Assembly (NCBI GenBank): GCA_020633975.1
Contig: JACKCR010000002.1
Coordinates: 2,294,001-2,358,000 of the forward strand
Direction: 5' to 3'
Source of the DNA: Candidatus Eiseniibacteriota bacterium
GTDB lineage: Bacteria > Eisenbacteria > RBG-16-71-46 > CAIMUX01
DNA: 64,000 bases
Shown here one piece after another: positions 18,333 through 28,398 of this stretch. Both the position numbers and the translations under genes were made by a program. The notes beneath the pieces are model-generated. The model saw only the letters and a program-made list of their open reading frames with translations, was not told the origin of the DNA and did not search any database. Every line of letters begins with the position of its first letter. The stretch's first letter is position 1.

Positions 18333-19835
18333 ATGAGCGAAGCCGCTGGACGCCTCGGCAGGAACCTGAGGTGGCTCGTGGGATCGGAAGCGGTCGCGCG
18401 GGCCATCGGCTTCTTCTACACGGCTCTGGTCGGTCGTCTGCTCGGTGTCGAGGGGTTCGGGCTGCTATCGCTCAGCCTCGTCTACTCGGAGATCTTCGCG
18501 CTCGCCATCGGCATGTCGTTTCACGAGGTCTTCGTCCGTGAAGTTCTGCAACGGAAGCGAGACCCCGGTCGACTCCTCGGCCGGATGGTGCGCGCGCAGT
18601 GGGTGCTCGCGGCCGTCTGCCTCGCCTTGGCCGTAGGGATCGGAATGCTCTACGAAGGGAGTTCTCGTTGGCTCCTACCGATCGCGGCGGGAATGGGCTT
18701 CGCCCGCGCGCTCGCACGGACCTACTTCGCGGTGTCGGTGGCGCAGGAGGATTTCCGCCCCCGCTCCGTGTATGGCGCGCTCGACCGACTCCTCGCGCTC
18801 GCCGCAGGCCTCTTGCTCTGGTCCTTCTCATTCGGCGTGGTTGGGCTCCTCGCCGCACTCTTCGCCGGCACCATCGTGACGACTCTCTACGCCTGGGGGA
18901 CCGTTCGGAGCCAACTCGGCAGTCTCCGGAAACTCACGACGGAGACGGGGGGAGAGTCGAGGCGCCCGGAAGCGTTCGGCGCGGAAACTCCCGGTGCGGA
19001 AGCGTTTGGCGCGGAAACGGAGGGGTCGAACCTTCCTTGGCGTCCCCTACTCCGAGAGGGCCTCTCGTTCAGCGCGGTCCGTTGGATCGGCGTGGTTCAC
19101 AACCGCGTGGACCAGCTGATCCTCCAATCGTTCATCGGGCCGGCGGCACTCGGGATCTACTCGGCGGCCTACCGCCTGATGGAAGTCTTCAAGATCGTTC
19201 CGAACGTGGCGGAACAGACCCTGTTCCCCGGCTACAGCAAGCTCGCGCCCGATGGACGGGGTCGAGTGCAAGCGGTCGGACGGGCTGTGCACACCCTGTT
19301 GGCCGTCGTGGTCCCTCTCGTCGTGGCCGCATGGACTCTCGATCGAGCCGCGGTCGTGCTCGTGTTCGGAAGTGAGTTCGCAGAGGCCGCGCGCCCTTGG
19401 ACGATTCTCATGCTCGTGATGGTGATGTTCGCGCTGAGCCGTCCCTTCCTCGTGCTCCTTCGCGCATCCGGTGACCTTCGGACCGCCAACGTCTTCTCCG
19501 CGATCGCGGTCGTCGTCAACATCGTCGCGAACCTGTTCTGGATCCCGAAGTACGGACCGACGGGTGCCGCGCTGGCCACACTGATCAGTGAAGGAACGTT
19601 CGTCCTGCTCTGCCTCGCTACACGCGCCGAGTTCCTCCCCGAGATCGGAAGACGCCTCGTTCGGCTCGTTCCCGCCACGGCTGCGTGTATCGCGCTCGCG
19701 TTCGCTCTCCGCGGCGTGAACGTGTGGCTCGCCGCAGTCACCGCCGGGTTGGTCTACCTCGCGATCCTCTGGGCCACTGGATTCTCTGCGGCAGAGCGGC
19801 GAGACCTTCAAGCGGCCCTCCGAGGCGGGGCATGA
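18333..19835 (+). CDS. Lipid-linked oligosaccharide flippase (Wzx-like, MVF/MATE superfamily)
   Basis: This 500-residue membrane protein has about 12-14 TM helices. The N-terminus NLRWLVGSEAVARAIGFFYTAL and the motif YGPTGAALATLISEG near the C-terminal half are typical of polysaccharide flippases. It should move undecaprenyl-linked repeat units across the inner membrane for the polymerase at 15429. The central cytoplasmic loop carries a ten-residue repeat (EAFGAETPGA type) from a 30-bp DNA duplication. Its stop overlaps the start of the next gene. Confidence 0.9.
   Translation: MSEAAGRLGRNLRWLVGSEAVARAIGFFYTALVGRLLGVEGFGLLSLSLVYSEIFALAIGMSFHEVFVREVLQRKRDPGRLLGRMVRAQWVLAAVCLALAVGIGMLYEGSSRWLLPIAAGMGFARALARTYFAVSVAQEDFRPRSVYGALDRLLALAAGLLLWSFSFGVVGLLAALFAGTIVTTLYAWGTVRSQLGSLRKLTTETGGESRRPEAFGAETPGAEAFGAETEGSNLPWRPLLREGLSFSAVRWIGVVHNRVDQLILQSFIGPAALGIYSAAYRLMEVFKIVPNVAEQTLFPGYSKLAPDGRGRVQAVGRAVHTLLAVVVPLVVAAWTLDRAAVVLVFGSEFAEAARPWTILMLVMVMFALSRPFLVLLRASGDLRTANVFSAIAVVVNIVANLFWIPKYGPTGAALATLISEGTFVLLCLATRAEFLPEIGRRLVRLVPATAACIALAFALRGVNVWLAAVTAGLVYLAILWATGFSAAERRDLQAALRGGA
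18968..19027. repeat. 30-bp in-frame tandem duplication in the flippase gene
   Basis: Two adjacent 30-base units (18968-18997 and 18998-19027) differ at a few positions and encode PEAFGAETPGAEAFGAETEG in the flippase's middle cytoplasmic loop. The frame is kept. Confidence 0.75.
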
Positions 19836-20980
19836 TGGCAGAGAGCCGGAAACCGATTCGGGTGGTGCTCTCCTCTCTCCTCTACCCACCGATGTACTCC
19901 GGCGCCGCGCGCCAGGCACGTGCAGTGCTCGCCCGCATGGGCACCCGGATCGACGTCACGGTATGGACGCTAGGGCGACAGGATCTCGCAGCTTCGGAGC
20001 AGGACGAGCATGGCTGGCGGATCGAGCGAAGAGGTCGACTCGAGCGTCCCGGCTACGGGCGTCGATTCGCGCTCGACGTCGCTCGCGCGCTGGCCAAGGG
20101 AACGCGTCCCGACCTACTCTGGGCTCTCGGCGTGGACCCTTCTACGTACGGCCTCCTCGCCCTGTCCACGATCCGCGGGATTCCGGTCGTGGTCAAACTC
20201 ACGTTGGAAGGAGAAGACGACCCCTTGAGTCTCTCCGCGCGCAGTGCTGGATCCGTCCGGATCGCGCTCCTGAAGCGCGCCGCCGCGGTGGTCTGCCCGT
20301 CTACACGCATGGCCGACCTCTCCGTGCAGGCAGGACTCGACGCCAACCGAGTCCACCACATCCCGAACGGCGTGGACCTGGCACTCTTTCGTCCGCCGAA
20401 CCCCGGCGAGCGAAACCCACGATCGCTCGTCTGGGTCGGGGCGATCCAGGAACGGAAGCGCCCGGACCTGGTCTTGGAAGCGGCCATGCCGCTCTTCGAG
20501 CGGTTTCCGGATCTCGTGTTCCATGTCGTCGGCGGATTGGGACGAACGCCCGAAGCTCGTCGATTCGGAGAAGCGTTCATCGCATCGGTGCCCGAGGAAG
20601 TCCGTGACCGAGTCGTCTTCCACGGATCTCTCGATCGCCCCGAGGACGTCGTCTCGAAGGCTGGGTTCCTGCTCCTCCCCAGTCAGGCGGAGGGGCTTCC
20701 GAACGTGGTGTTGGAGGCCATGGCCTGTGGGACGATCCCGATCGTCAGTGACCTTCCTGCGATGCGCGAGGCCGTGGGCAACTGCGGCATCTACGTGCAG
20801 GGATTCGTCGCCTCCGACTGGACTCGAGCGATCGAGAACGCACTCGCTGCAGCAGACGGGTCGCACGAGCAGCGAGCCGCATGCCGCGCCCGCGCGGAAG
20901 ACTGCTTCGACCTCGGCAAGACGTCCGCGAAGTATGAAGCGATCTTCGAGAGACTCTCAGGACGGGGAGCGACCGGATGA
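19832..20980 (+). CDS. GT4-family glycosyltransferase
   Basis: This 382-residue GT-B fold enzyme has the GT4 EX7E motif in EGLPNVVLEAM near residue 290, an N-terminal SSLLYPPMYSGAARQ acceptor-side motif, and WVGAIQERKRPDLVLEA at the start of the nucleotide-sugar domain. It starts in the ATGA overlap with the flippase gene and ends in an ATGA overlap with the CapA-like gene, so translation is coupled. It is the only glycosyltransferase in the polysaccharide locus, so a complex repeat unit would need enzymes encoded elsewhere. Donor and acceptor are unknown. Confidence 0.9.
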   Translation: MMAESRKPIRVVLSSLLYPPMYSGAARQARAVLARMGTRIDVTVWTLGRQDLAASEQDEHGWRIERRGRLERPGYGRRFALDVARALAKGTRPDLLWALGVDPSTYGLLALSTIRGIPVVVKLTLEGEDDPLSLSARSAGSVRIALLKRAAAVVCPSTRMADLSVQAGLDANRVHHIPNGVDLALFRPPNPGERNPRSLVWVGAIQERKRPDLVLEAAMPLFERFPDLVFHVVGGLGRTPEARRFGEAFIASVPEEVRDRVVFHGSLDRPEDVVSKAGFLLLPSQAEGLPNVVLEAMACGTIPIVSDLPAMREAVGNCGIYVQGFVASDWTRAIENALAAADGSHEQRAACRARAEDCFDLGKTSAKYEAIFERLSGRGATG

Positions 20981-22053
20981 CCGTTCCCCGCGTACGTATC
21001 GCTTTCCTCGGCGACGTCAGCCTGAACGACGAGTACCGTGATCTGGTGCGGGCGCGGTCGGACCTCTTCTCGGACGTCCGGCCTGTGCTCGACTCTCACG
21101 ACCTCGTCGTCGGGAATCTCGAGGCGGTCTGTGAGGGCGACGACGGCGAACTCTGGACGAAGAAGCCTCGGCTTCGCACCGACCCCACTACCCTCGGTGC
21201 TCTCCAGAACCTCCGGCTCGGTCTCGTCACACTCGCGCACAACCACATCTACGACCATCTCGGGTCCGGATTCCGGGTCACCACGTCGACGCTGGATCGG
21301 CTCGGAATCGCCCACCTCGGCGCGGGAGGGACGGAGGAGGAAGCGCGAACGCCCTTCGTTTGGACTGGAGCCGGACGGTCCGTAGCGTTCCTCAACTACG
21401 TCACTCCAGATACGAATCCGAAGCTCCCCCCCGATGCGGACGTGAAGCTCAACTACCTCGAGATCGATCGCGCGGTACAGGAGATCGCGAAGGCCCGTGG
21501 GGACGCAGACCACGTCGTCGTCATCCTGCACTGGGGCGGGGCCTCCGAAGAAGCGGACTATCCCCATCCGTCGCAGGTCGAGATCGCGCGGCAGCTCGTC
21601 GCGGCCGGCGCCGAGCTCGTCGTCGGTCACCATCCGCACACGCTCCAACCCGACGAACGAGTCGGCAACGGCTGGGTCTTCTACAGCCTCGGCAACTTCT
21701 GCTTCGCCGATGTCGTGTGTGACGGAAAGGTGTGGGAGATCGACCGAACCCGGAATGCGCGCTCGATCATTCTCTCCGCCACGTTCTCGGAGGACGGCGT
21801 CTCGGTCGAGTCCATCCCGATCCGAAATGTCGACCACCGGATCGTGCTCGACGACTCGTTCTGGGGCGATATCGAACGGTCCCGGAAGTGGTTCTTCCTG
21901 TTTCGCCGCCCGATCTTCTTCCGACTCCACTCCATCCGCGTCCGCTATCTCGACCGCGTCCGCTTCTACTTCTGGGGCAACGACCGCACCTTCTGGAAGC
22001 AGGTCCGTCGTCTCGACTTTGGAAAGGTCCTCCGCTTCCTCAAGAACGCGTAG
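20977..22053 (+). CDS. CapA/PgsA-like metallophosphatase-fold protein
   Basis: This 358-residue protein of the PGA_cap family resembles Bacillus CapA/PgsA, which act in poly-gamma-glutamate capsule synthesis and retention. It carries the calcineurin-like metal ligands: GDVSLN (about 12), GNLEAV (about 46), LAHNHIYDH (about 88), ILHWG (about 178) and VGHHPH (about 212). There is no signal peptide or TM helix, so this copy is cytosolic. Its coupling to a glycosyltransferase suggests phosphoesterase or modification work on the glycan rather than polyglutamate, since capB/capC are absent. Confidence 0.82.
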   Translation: MTVPRVRIAFLGDVSLNDEYRDLVRARSDLFSDVRPVLDSHDLVVGNLEAVCEGDDGELWTKKPRLRTDPTTLGALQNLRLGLVTLAHNHIYDHLGSGFRVTTSTLDRLGIAHLGAGGTEEEARTPFVWTGAGRSVAFLNYVTPDTNPKLPPDADVKLNYLEIDRAVQEIAKARGDADHVVVILHWGGASEEADYPHPSQVEIARQLVAAGAELVVGHHPHTLQPDERVGNGWVFYSLGNFCFADVVCDGKVWEIDRTRNARSIILSATFSEDGVSVESIPIRNVDHRIVLDDSFWGDIERSRKWFFLFRRPIFFRLHSIRVRYLDRVRFYFWGNDRTFWKQVRRLDFGKVLRFLKNA

Positions 22054-22079
22054 GACCCGCTCCAACCCTCCGCCTCAGC

Positions 22080-24143
22080 TCACATCATCCCGCTCGGTGC
22101 AGCGAGACCAGCGAGATCGAGCAAGAACGCGTATTGGAGCGCCACCTCACGGAACTGCTCGAACCGGCCCGACGCGCCCCCGTGGCCGGCGTCCATGTTC
22201 GTGTGCATGAGGAGTCGATTCTCGTTCCGCTTGAGAATGCGAAGCTTGGCGACCCACTTCGCCGGCTCCCAGTACTGCACCTGCGAGTCGTGCAGGCCGG
22301 TCGTGATCAGTAGGTGCGGGTAGTCCATCTCCCCGACGTTGTCGTAAGGGGAATAGCTCAGCATGTACTCGTAGGCCTCCGCTTCGTGCGGATTGCCCCA
22401 TTCGTCGTACTCGCCGGTCGTGAGCGGAATCGTATCGTCGAGCATGGTCGTCACGACATCGACGAACGGAACCGCAGCGATGCACCCGTGGAAGAGATCC
22501 GGGCGCTCGTTGATCACGGCACCGATGAGAAGTCCGCCTGCGCTTCCACCGTAGGCGTAGATCCGATCGGACGAGGTGTAGTCTCTGGAGAGCAGTTCTT
22601 CGGCGCATGCGATGAAGTCCGTGAACGTGTTCTTCTTCTTGCCCATCCGCCCGTCGTCGTACCAGCTTCGGCCGAGTTCCTGGCCTCCTCGAATGTGAGC
22701 GATGGCAAACGCGAACCCCCGATCGAGAAGTGAGATCCGTGAGGGCGAGAATCCGGCATCGATGCTATTGCCATAGGAGCCGTACCCATAGAGCAAGAGC
22801 GGAGCAGACCCATTGCGGACGAAATCGCGTCGGTGGACGATCGAGATCGGGATGCTCGCGCCATCAGGAGCCGTAGCGTGAATCCGCTCGGAGATGTAGC
22901 GACTCGAATCGAAATCTCCGAGCACACGCTGCCGCTTGAGGAGGATCCGCTCTCGGGTCTCCATGTTGTAGTCGAAGACGGAGTGTGGCGTGGTCATCGA
23001 CGCATAGTCGAACCGGAGGAGCTTGCTCTCGAAGCTGGGATTGGCCGAGAGCCCCACATCGTAGGCCGGTTCCTCGAACTCGACGTAGTGCTCCTCGGCT
23101 CCGTCCCAGGGGATGATCCGGAGACGGACCAGACCGTCGCTGCGCTCGGCGAGAACGAGATCGTCGTGAAAGATCTCCACGTCCTCGATCAAGACATCGT
23201 CCCGATGGGGAATGACCTCCTCCCAGGAGGAGAAGTCCGTCCGCTCGACGGGACAGCGCATGAGGCGGAAGTTCTTCGCGTCGGCGTTCGTGGTGACATA
23301 GAAGTGATCGCGGAAGTGATCCACGTAGTACTCGTGCTCACCACTCCGCGGGAGGAACACCTCGAACGTTCCGTCGGGATCGTCTGCCCGGAGGTAGCGA
23401 AACTCCGAACGGATCTTGTGGTAGCTCCCGATGAGCAGGTACTCGCGAGATTTGGTACGGTCCACCCCGACCACGAACGTGTCGTCCGTTTCCTCGTAAA
23501 CGAGTTCATCTGCGCTGGCCGCAGTGCCGACTCGATGGCGCCAGACCTGGAAGCCACGTAGCGTTTCCGGGTCCATCCGAACGTAGAAGAGGTGCTCGTC
23601 GTCCGCGGCCCAAGCCATCGACCCGGTCGCGAGCTCGATCTCTTCGGGAAGGTCCTTCCCGGTCGAGAGATCGCGGATCCGAATCGTGTACATCCGCCGG
23701 CCGACATAGTCGACTGCATAGGCGAGCAGGTTGTGGCTCCAGCTCACGGCCCTTCCGCCGATGGCGAAGTACGGCTTGCCCTCCGCCATTCGGGGCCCGT
23801 CCAGGAGGATCTGCTCGGCAGACTCCATCGATCCTTCGCGCCGACAGAAGAGCGGATACTCCTTCCCTTCTTCGAAACGTCCGTAATAGAAGAACCCGTC
23901 GAGCTCGTAGGGAACCGACATGTCGGTCGGGTCGAGACGCCCCACGATCTCCTCGAAGAGAGTCTCCTGGAGCTCCTTGGTGTGGGCCAGGATGGAGTCG
24001 GTGTACGCGTTCTCGGCTTCGAGGTAGGCGATGACGTCCGGATTCTCGCGCTCCCGGAGCCAATAGTAGTCGTCGACCCGGGCGTGTCCGTGGATCTCCA
24101 TCCGATGGGGACGACGCTCCGCCATGGGCGGGATACCGCTCAT
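22080..24143 (-). CDS. ptrB: Prolyl oligopeptidase family S9A (oligopeptidase B-like)
   Basis: This 687-residue serine peptidase has a beta-propeller N-terminal domain (about 75-400) and an alpha/beta-hydrolase domain. Its triad is S534 in YGGSAGG, D619 in LHDSQV and H654 in AGHGG. Oligopeptidase B cuts short peptides after Lys/Arg; length and the YYWLRERENPDV N-terminal motif fit that group. The ATG at 24143 has GAGGAGG 8 bases upstream, better than a longer start at 24218. There is no signal peptide, so it is probably cytosolic. It lies tail to tail with the CapA-like gene, 26 bp apart. Confidence 0.92.
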   Translation of the reverse strand: MSGIPPMAERRPHRMEIHGHARVDDYYWLRERENPDVIAYLEAENAYTDSILAHTKELQETLFEEIVGRLDPTDMSVPYELDGFFYYGRFEEGKEYPLFCRREGSMESAEQILLDGPRMAEGKPYFAIGGRAVSWSHNLLAYAVDYVGRRMYTIRIRDLSTGKDLPEEIELATGSMAWAADDEHLFYVRMDPETLRGFQVWRHRVGTAASADELVYEETDDTFVVGVDRTKSREYLLIGSYHKIRSEFRYLRADDPDGTFEVFLPRSGEHEYYVDHFRDHFYVTTNADAKNFRLMRCPVERTDFSSWEEVIPHRDDVLIEDVEIFHDDLVLAERSDGLVRLRIIPWDGAEEHYVEFEEPAYDVGLSANPSFESKLLRFDYASMTTPHSVFDYNMETRERILLKRQRVLGDFDSSRYISERIHATAPDGASIPISIVHRRDFVRNGSAPLLLYGYGSYGNSIDAGFSPSRISLLDRGFAFAIAHIRGGQELGRSWYDDGRMGKKKNTFTDFIACAEELLSRDYTSSDRIYAYGGSAGGLLIGAVINERPDLFHGCIAAVPFVDVVTTMLDDTIPLTTGEYDEWGNPHEAEAYEYMLSYSPYDNVGEMDYPHLLITTGLHDSQVQYWEPAKWVAKLRILKRNENRLLMHTNMDAGHGGASGRFEQFREVALQYAFLLDLAGLAAPSGMM

Positions 24144-24308
24144 GATGTTGATACCTCCTCGAAACATTGAACGTGAATCATCGCACGGATCGGCCCCTGG
24201 CCATTCGTGCAGCGGCAAATCGAAGGAACAGTATGGCGGACAGGAATCGTGTCTGTCGATGACGGATGCTCTGCAGTTCGGTCGGCGCGAACTCCGAAGT
24301 TCCTCTGG

Positions 24309-26432
24309 TCAGGCTAGGATTCCCGCGAGTTCCTCGGGATCGGTAGTCGGCGCTCCACAGACGAAGTCCTGGCATACGTAGGCGGTGGCGCGACCATCGA
24401 TCGACTCCTTGCCTCGGGCGAGCTCCGAGTGTTCGAGGCCCTTTCCGTGACACAGAACGGTACGAGGAAGGAAGGTTCGGTCGACGATTCGGCGCATCGC
24501 ATCCAAGTCCGGGCCAGGGCCCCCCGCGAGAACGATCTCCCGCCGCGGTCCCTCGAGGATATCGAGCGCGAGGAGCATCTGGTGGAGCCCTTCCGGCATC
24601 TTCTCGAGGTACGCGGCAAACGCACGCAGCGTGCCCTCCCCTCGCTCCTCGAGGTCTTCCCTTCCGAGCAGTCTCCCCAGTCTGAGCAGCGTTTCTGCCG
24701 CCATCGAGTTCCCAGACGGCACGCTCCCGTCCTGGCCCATCTTCATGCGGACGATGAGATCGGTGTGATCCTCCGCCGTCAGGAAGAAGCCACCTGCGTC
24801 GTCGGCGAAGAGCGGAACAGCGAGGTCGATCACGGTCGCGGCCGCCGACAACCAGTCGGGTTCGAACGTCGCCTCGTACAGCTCGACGAGTCCGGACGCG
24901 AGGTTCACGTGGTCCTCCAGGTACGCCGGTACCGAGACGACGCCGTCCATTGCGACTCGATGCAGTCGGCCCGCAACGATCATCTTGTCGAGAACGAACC
25001 GCGATGCCTGCTCTGCGGCCTGAGAGAACCGCGGCTCATCGAGAACCCGGGCGGCCCGCGAGAGGGCACGGATCATGAGTCCGTTCCAGGCCGTGAGTAT
25101 CTTCTCGTCTCGGGCTGGCCGCACCCGATGTGACCTCGAGGCGAATAGAGTTTCGCGGCAGCGAGCGAGTCGATCCTCGATCTGGTCGGCGGAGACTCCG
25201 TACTCGACCCCGAGCGCCTCCGCGTCTCGAACGCGCTGTAGGATCGTCGTTCCTTCCCAGTTGCCCTCAGGCGTCACGTCGTAGGCTCGAGAGAAGAGAG
25301 GAGCCTCGTCTCCCAAGAGCGACGCCACTTCAGACGCACTCCAGACGTAGTACCGGCCCTCCTCCCCTTCGCTATCAGCGTCCTCGGTGGAGTAGAAGGC
25401 TCCGTCCGGAGCGGTGAGGTCACGCAGGACGTAGTCGCACGTGCCACGAAGCACGCGTTCGTAGAGAGGTGAGCGGGTCACTTGAAACGCTTCCGCATAC
25501 GCGAGAACGAGGAGTGCTTGGTCATAGAGCATCTTCTCGAAGTGAGGCACGAGCCACTTGGCGTCCGTCGCGTAGCGGTGGAACCCACCACCGAGGTGAT
25601 CGTAGAGACCGCCGCGCGCCATCGCGTCGAGCGTCTCCTCCGCCATCCGTAGAAGCTCCCCGTCGCCACTTCGGGCGTGCTCGCGGAGGAGGATCTGAAC
25701 GGCGAGGGAGTGAGGGAACTTCGGTGCGTCCCCGAACCCTCCGAACTCGTCATCGAAGGAGGACCGCAGCGCGGCGACCGCTCGATCCCAGGAACCACGG
25801 TTCGGACCAGACTCCGATTCCGGAGTGACGGCGAAGGCACGGAGAGCCGACATCACCTGATCCGCACCCTTCTCGATGTCGTCGCGCCGTGTGCGGTATG
25901 CCTCGGCTAGCCCGCGCAGAAGCCGCCGGAAGCCGGGACGGCCATATCGATCGTCTGGAGGAAAGTAGGTCCCCGCGAAGAAGGGCGTCCGCTCCGGTGT
26001 GAGAAACACACTCATCGGCCAGCCGCCCTGCCCTGCGATCATCTGGACCGCGGCCATGTAGATGTCGTCGAGGTCCGGCCGCTCCTCCCGATCCACCTTG
26101 ATGTTGACGAAGTGTTCGTTGAGGAAGGCCGCGATCTCTGTGTCTTCGAACGACTCCCGTTCCATCACGTGGCACCAGTGACACGCGGCGTACCCGATCG
26201 ATAGGAAGATCGGCTTGTCCTCCTTCGAGGATCTCTCCAACGCCTCGGGGCCCCAGGGATACCAGTCGACCGGATTGTGGGCGTGCTGCCGCAAGTACGG
26301 AGACGACGCCGCGGCGAGGCGGTTGGTCCGACCGGCTCCGCTGGCGCTCTGCGACCGCTCGGCCCGATCGGACGAAGCACTCGGGCGATCCGACGGGTGG
26401 CCGGCAGGTGGATCTGAGGGATGGGGACTCAC
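24309..26432 (-). CDS. DUF255 / YyaL family protein with thioredoxin-like N-domain
   Basis: This 707-residue protein matches the conserved YyaL/SPATA20 family. After a Ser/Arg-rich N-terminal tail of about 38 residues comes [21 protein letters not shown], then a thioredoxin-like domain whose CXXC is in [12 protein letters not shown] (about 82-93), then an (alpha/alpha)6 barrel resembling N-acylglucosamine 2-epimerases. Family function is poorly defined. The N-terminal tail is not part of the family and may be disordered. It is a single gene with a 165-bp gap to the peptidase gene, probably holding that gene's promoter. Confidence 0.88.
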   Translation of the reverse strand: MSPHPSDPPAGHPSDRPSASSDRAERSQSASGAGRTNRLAAASSPYLRQHAHNPVDWYPWGPEALERSSKEDKPIFLSIGYAACHWCHVMERESFEDTEIAAFLNEHFVNIKVDREERPDLDDIYMAAVQMIAGQGGWPMSVFLTPERTPFFAGTYFPPDDRYGRPGFRRLLRGLAEAYRTRRDDIEKGADQVMSALRAFAVTPESESGPNRGSWDRAVAALRSSFDDEFGGFGDAPKFPHSLAVQILLREHARSGDGELLRMAEETLDAMARGGLYDHLGGGFHRYATDAKWLVPHFEKMLYDQALLVLAYAEAFQVTRSPLYERVLRGTCDYVLRDLTAPDGAFYSTEDADSEGEEGRYYVWSASEVASLLGDEAPLFSRAYDVTPEGNWEGTTILQRVRDAEALGVEYGVSADQIEDRLARCRETLFASRSHRVRPARDEKILTAWNGLMIRALSRAARVLDEPRFSQAAEQASRFVLDKMIVAGRLHRVAMDGVVSVPAYLEDHVNLASGLVELYEATFEPDWLSAAATVIDLAVPLFADDAGGFFLTAEDHTDLIVRMKMGQDGSVPSGNSMAAETLLRLGRLLGREDLEERGEGTLRAFAAYLEKMPEGLHQMLLALDILEGPRREIVLAGGPGPDLDAMRRIVDRTFLPRTVLCHGKGLEHSELARGKESIDGRATAYVCQDFVCGAPTTDPEELAGILA

Positions 26433-26819
26433 TGTTTCCTCCGGTGGGCTGGATCTACGGCGCCATCTTAACAGATTGAGTTCCTTGGAATTGGTCGGCG
26501 GCGGGATGGATCGTCGATCTGCGTCCGGGGCCGGGGCAGGTAGGCGCGGGTCGGGCCTGGACGGCGCGGGCAGGCACGCTCAGGGTTCGTGCCCCTGCCC
26601 GGAGCCGCGCCCGTACGCCGCCCCCGGAGCCGATACAGCGTCCGGGAAGTCGACAAGAAATCGGTCAGGGGCAAAATCTCCACTTCATCCCGCAACCCGT
26701 TGGCGGTAGGATCCAAGCGTCGAAGAAGGGCTGGACCTCAACGGCGAGCGGGGTCCGGATCCGACTTCGGTTTCCTGAATCCGATAGCATCCTGTCTCGG
26801 GCACCCGCCTGGAGGTTCG
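26433..26819. other. 387-bp divergent intergenic region with a GC hairpin
   Basis: This gap separates the divergent DUF255 and SdrD-like genes. A hairpin at 26567-26601 pairs CGGGCAGGCACG with CGTGCCCCTGCCCG (a two-base bulge). It could be a leader structure or terminator; no T-tract follows. A possible -10 (TAAGAT, minus strand) precedes the DUF255 gene, but its -35 is poor. I see nothing else. Confidence 0.3.
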
Positions 26820-27533
26820 ATGAAGAAACTGGTATGCACCACGCTCTTGACGCTCGCCGGCACTGCCGCGATCGCACCATTCGCCTTTGCAACGCCCAAC
26901 ATCGCCTTGGACCTGAATCCGGCCTATCCGGAGCACGTCGAGAACCCCGGTGGACAGATGTCCGCCTGGTGCCTCGTCGAACCGGACGGAACCACTCCCG
27001 ATGCGCTCCGCATCGTCGTCGAAGATCCGGACGGCGGAGTGTATGCCGAGTGGGTGTACCCGGGGGTCACCGAGTGGACCCTAGACTGGACGGTTCCGGA
27101 AGGTGTCGCTGACGGCATCTGGAACTACCATGTCGAGTACTACTCGGAGGACGGGCTGGCCGCGTCGGCCGACCAGGCGTTCATCGTCGCTGGTCGTACG
27201 TCCGGTATCTGCGCGTTCAAGTTCCTCGATGACAACGGAAACGGCGTCCTCGACGATGGTGAACTGCTTCTGAGTGATTGGGAAATCTGTCTCACCGGGC
27301 CTGAGGGCTCTGACTGCGACTTCACGGACGAGGACGGCGTCACTTGCTGGTTCTTCCTCGCTCCGGGAACGTACGAAGTCTGTGAGACGATGCAGGACGG
27401 TTGGACGAACACCACCGACCTGTGCACGGAGATCCCGGTCAGCAACTCGATCGAGAAGGCCATGTTCGGCAACATGCCTGTGGTCCCGGTCCAGGTCAGA
27501 AGCTGGGGATCGATCAAGTCCGTCTATCGGTAG
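26820..27533 (+). CDS. Secreted SdrD-B/Cna-B-like domain protein
   Basis: This 237-residue exported protein starts MKKLVCTTLLTLAGTAAIAPFAFATP, a clean signal peptide (cleavage about residue 24). Residues 30-125 form an Ig-like beta domain. About 128-215 contain GICAFKFLDDNGNGVLDDGE, the calcium-loop start of an SdrD B/prealbumin-like domain, with cysteines that may form disulfides. The C-terminus ends RSWGSIKSVYR; short WGxIKxxYR-type ends occur on other exported proteins of related FCB bacteria (from memory, unverified). GGAGG lies just before the ATG at 26820. A strong terminator follows. Confidence 0.8.
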   Translation: MKKLVCTTLLTLAGTAAIAPFAFATPNIALDLNPAYPEHVENPGGQMSAWCLVEPDGTTPDALRIVVEDPDGGVYAEWVYPGVTEWTLDWTVPEGVADGIWNYHVEYYSEDGLAASADQAFIVAGRTSGICAFKFLDDNGNGVLDDGELLLSDWEICLTGPEGSDCDFTDEDGVTCWFFLAPGTYEVCETMQDGWTNTTDLCTEIPVSNSIEKAMFGNMPVVPVQVRSWGSIKSVYR

Positions 27534-27561
27534 TGACCGCCGTAGCATTCGCTGACAAAAG

Positions 27562-27592
27562 CGGGCCGGACCGAGAGGTTCGGCCCGTTTCG
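27562..27592 (+). terminator. Rho-independent terminator after the SdrD-like gene
   Basis: An 11-bp stem CGGGCCGGACC / GGTTCGGCCCG with one G-T pair and a GAGA tetraloop (27562-27587) is followed by TTTCGTTTCT. It sits about 30 bp after the stop codon and is the clearest intrinsic terminator in the window. Confidence 0.85.
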
Positions 27593-27702
27593 TTTCTGCC
27601 ATGGCAAGTCCAGTGCTGACGGAGCCCTTGGACGAGTCCTCGTCGCCTGCCTCCGCCTTCAACCATCTGTCACTCCCCGTCGCCTCTCTCAGCCCGCCCC
27701 CC

Positions 27703-28398
27703 TCACTCCTCGTCGACCACCGGATCCCACACGGCCACCTCCCTCAATGGCTTCCTCTGTAGGTCCGGGACGGTCGCCCCATCGGCCGGATAGCCCACCG
27801 GAAACAGCACCATCGGACGCTCGTTGTCGGGACGGCCCAGAACCTGCGACAAGAAGCGCATCGGGCTGGGAGTGTGGGTGAGAGTAGCGAGCCCCATCCG
27901 ATGGATCGCTGCGATGAAGAGTCCCGCGGCGATTCCCACGCTCTCTTTCACGTAGTAGTGCTTCTTCCTCGCCCCATCGGCCCGGAAGCCGTGGGCCTGT
28001 TCGAAGAGCACCACGAGCCACGGAGCCGTCTCGAGGAACGGCTTCTGCCAATCCGTGCCGAGAGGCTCGAGGGCCTCCAGCCATTCCTCGGACATCCGCC
28101 CCCCGAGGTAGGACTGCCGCTCCTCTTCCTCCGCCGCGAGTCGAATCCGGCGCTTCAGCGCCGGATTGCTCACGGCAACGAACGTCCAAGGCTGCTGATG
28201 GGCTCCCGACGGGGCGGTCGATGCGGTCCGGATCGCAGCTTCGATGAGTTCCCGGGGGACGGGATCGGAGCTGAAATCGCGCACGCTTCTCCGCCGATCC
28301 ATTTCCTCGTAGAACCGGAGGGCGCGTTCGCTCATCTCGTCCTCGGCTCGCCGCTGGAACTGGAGCCGGATGAATCCTGGGTCGACTCGATCTCCCAC
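27703..28398 (-). CDS. Nitroreductase-family flavoprotein
   Basis: This 231-residue FMN-dependent nitroreductase-fold protein has RRRSVRDFS (about 38-46) and TAPSGAHQQPW (about 65-75), the FMN-binding motifs. HYYVKESVGIAAGLFIAAIH and TLTHTPSPMRFL place it near the iodotyrosine-deiodinase/BluB-like branch, which includes dehalogenases and flavin-dependent reductases. I chose GTG at 28398 (GAGGAAT upstream) because it gives the family N-terminus; an ATG at 28455 would add unlike residues. The natural substrate is unknown. Confidence 0.85.
   Translation of the reverse strand: MGDRVDPGFIRLQFQRRAEDEMSERALRFYEEMDRRRSVRDFSSDPVPRELIEAAIRTASTAPSGAHQQPWTFVAVSNPALKRRIRLAAEEEERQSYLGGRMSEEWLEALEPLGTDWQKPFLETAPWLVVLFEQAHGFRADGARKKHYYVKESVGIAAGLFIAAIHRMGLATLTHTPSPMRFLSQVLGRPDNERPMVLFPVGYPADGATVPDLQRKPLREVAVWDPVVDEE

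Noticed and set aside
24144-24308. Possible small gene between the S9A peptidase and the DUF255 gene
   Set aside because: Only short frames without ribosome-binding sites; more likely the peptidase promoter.
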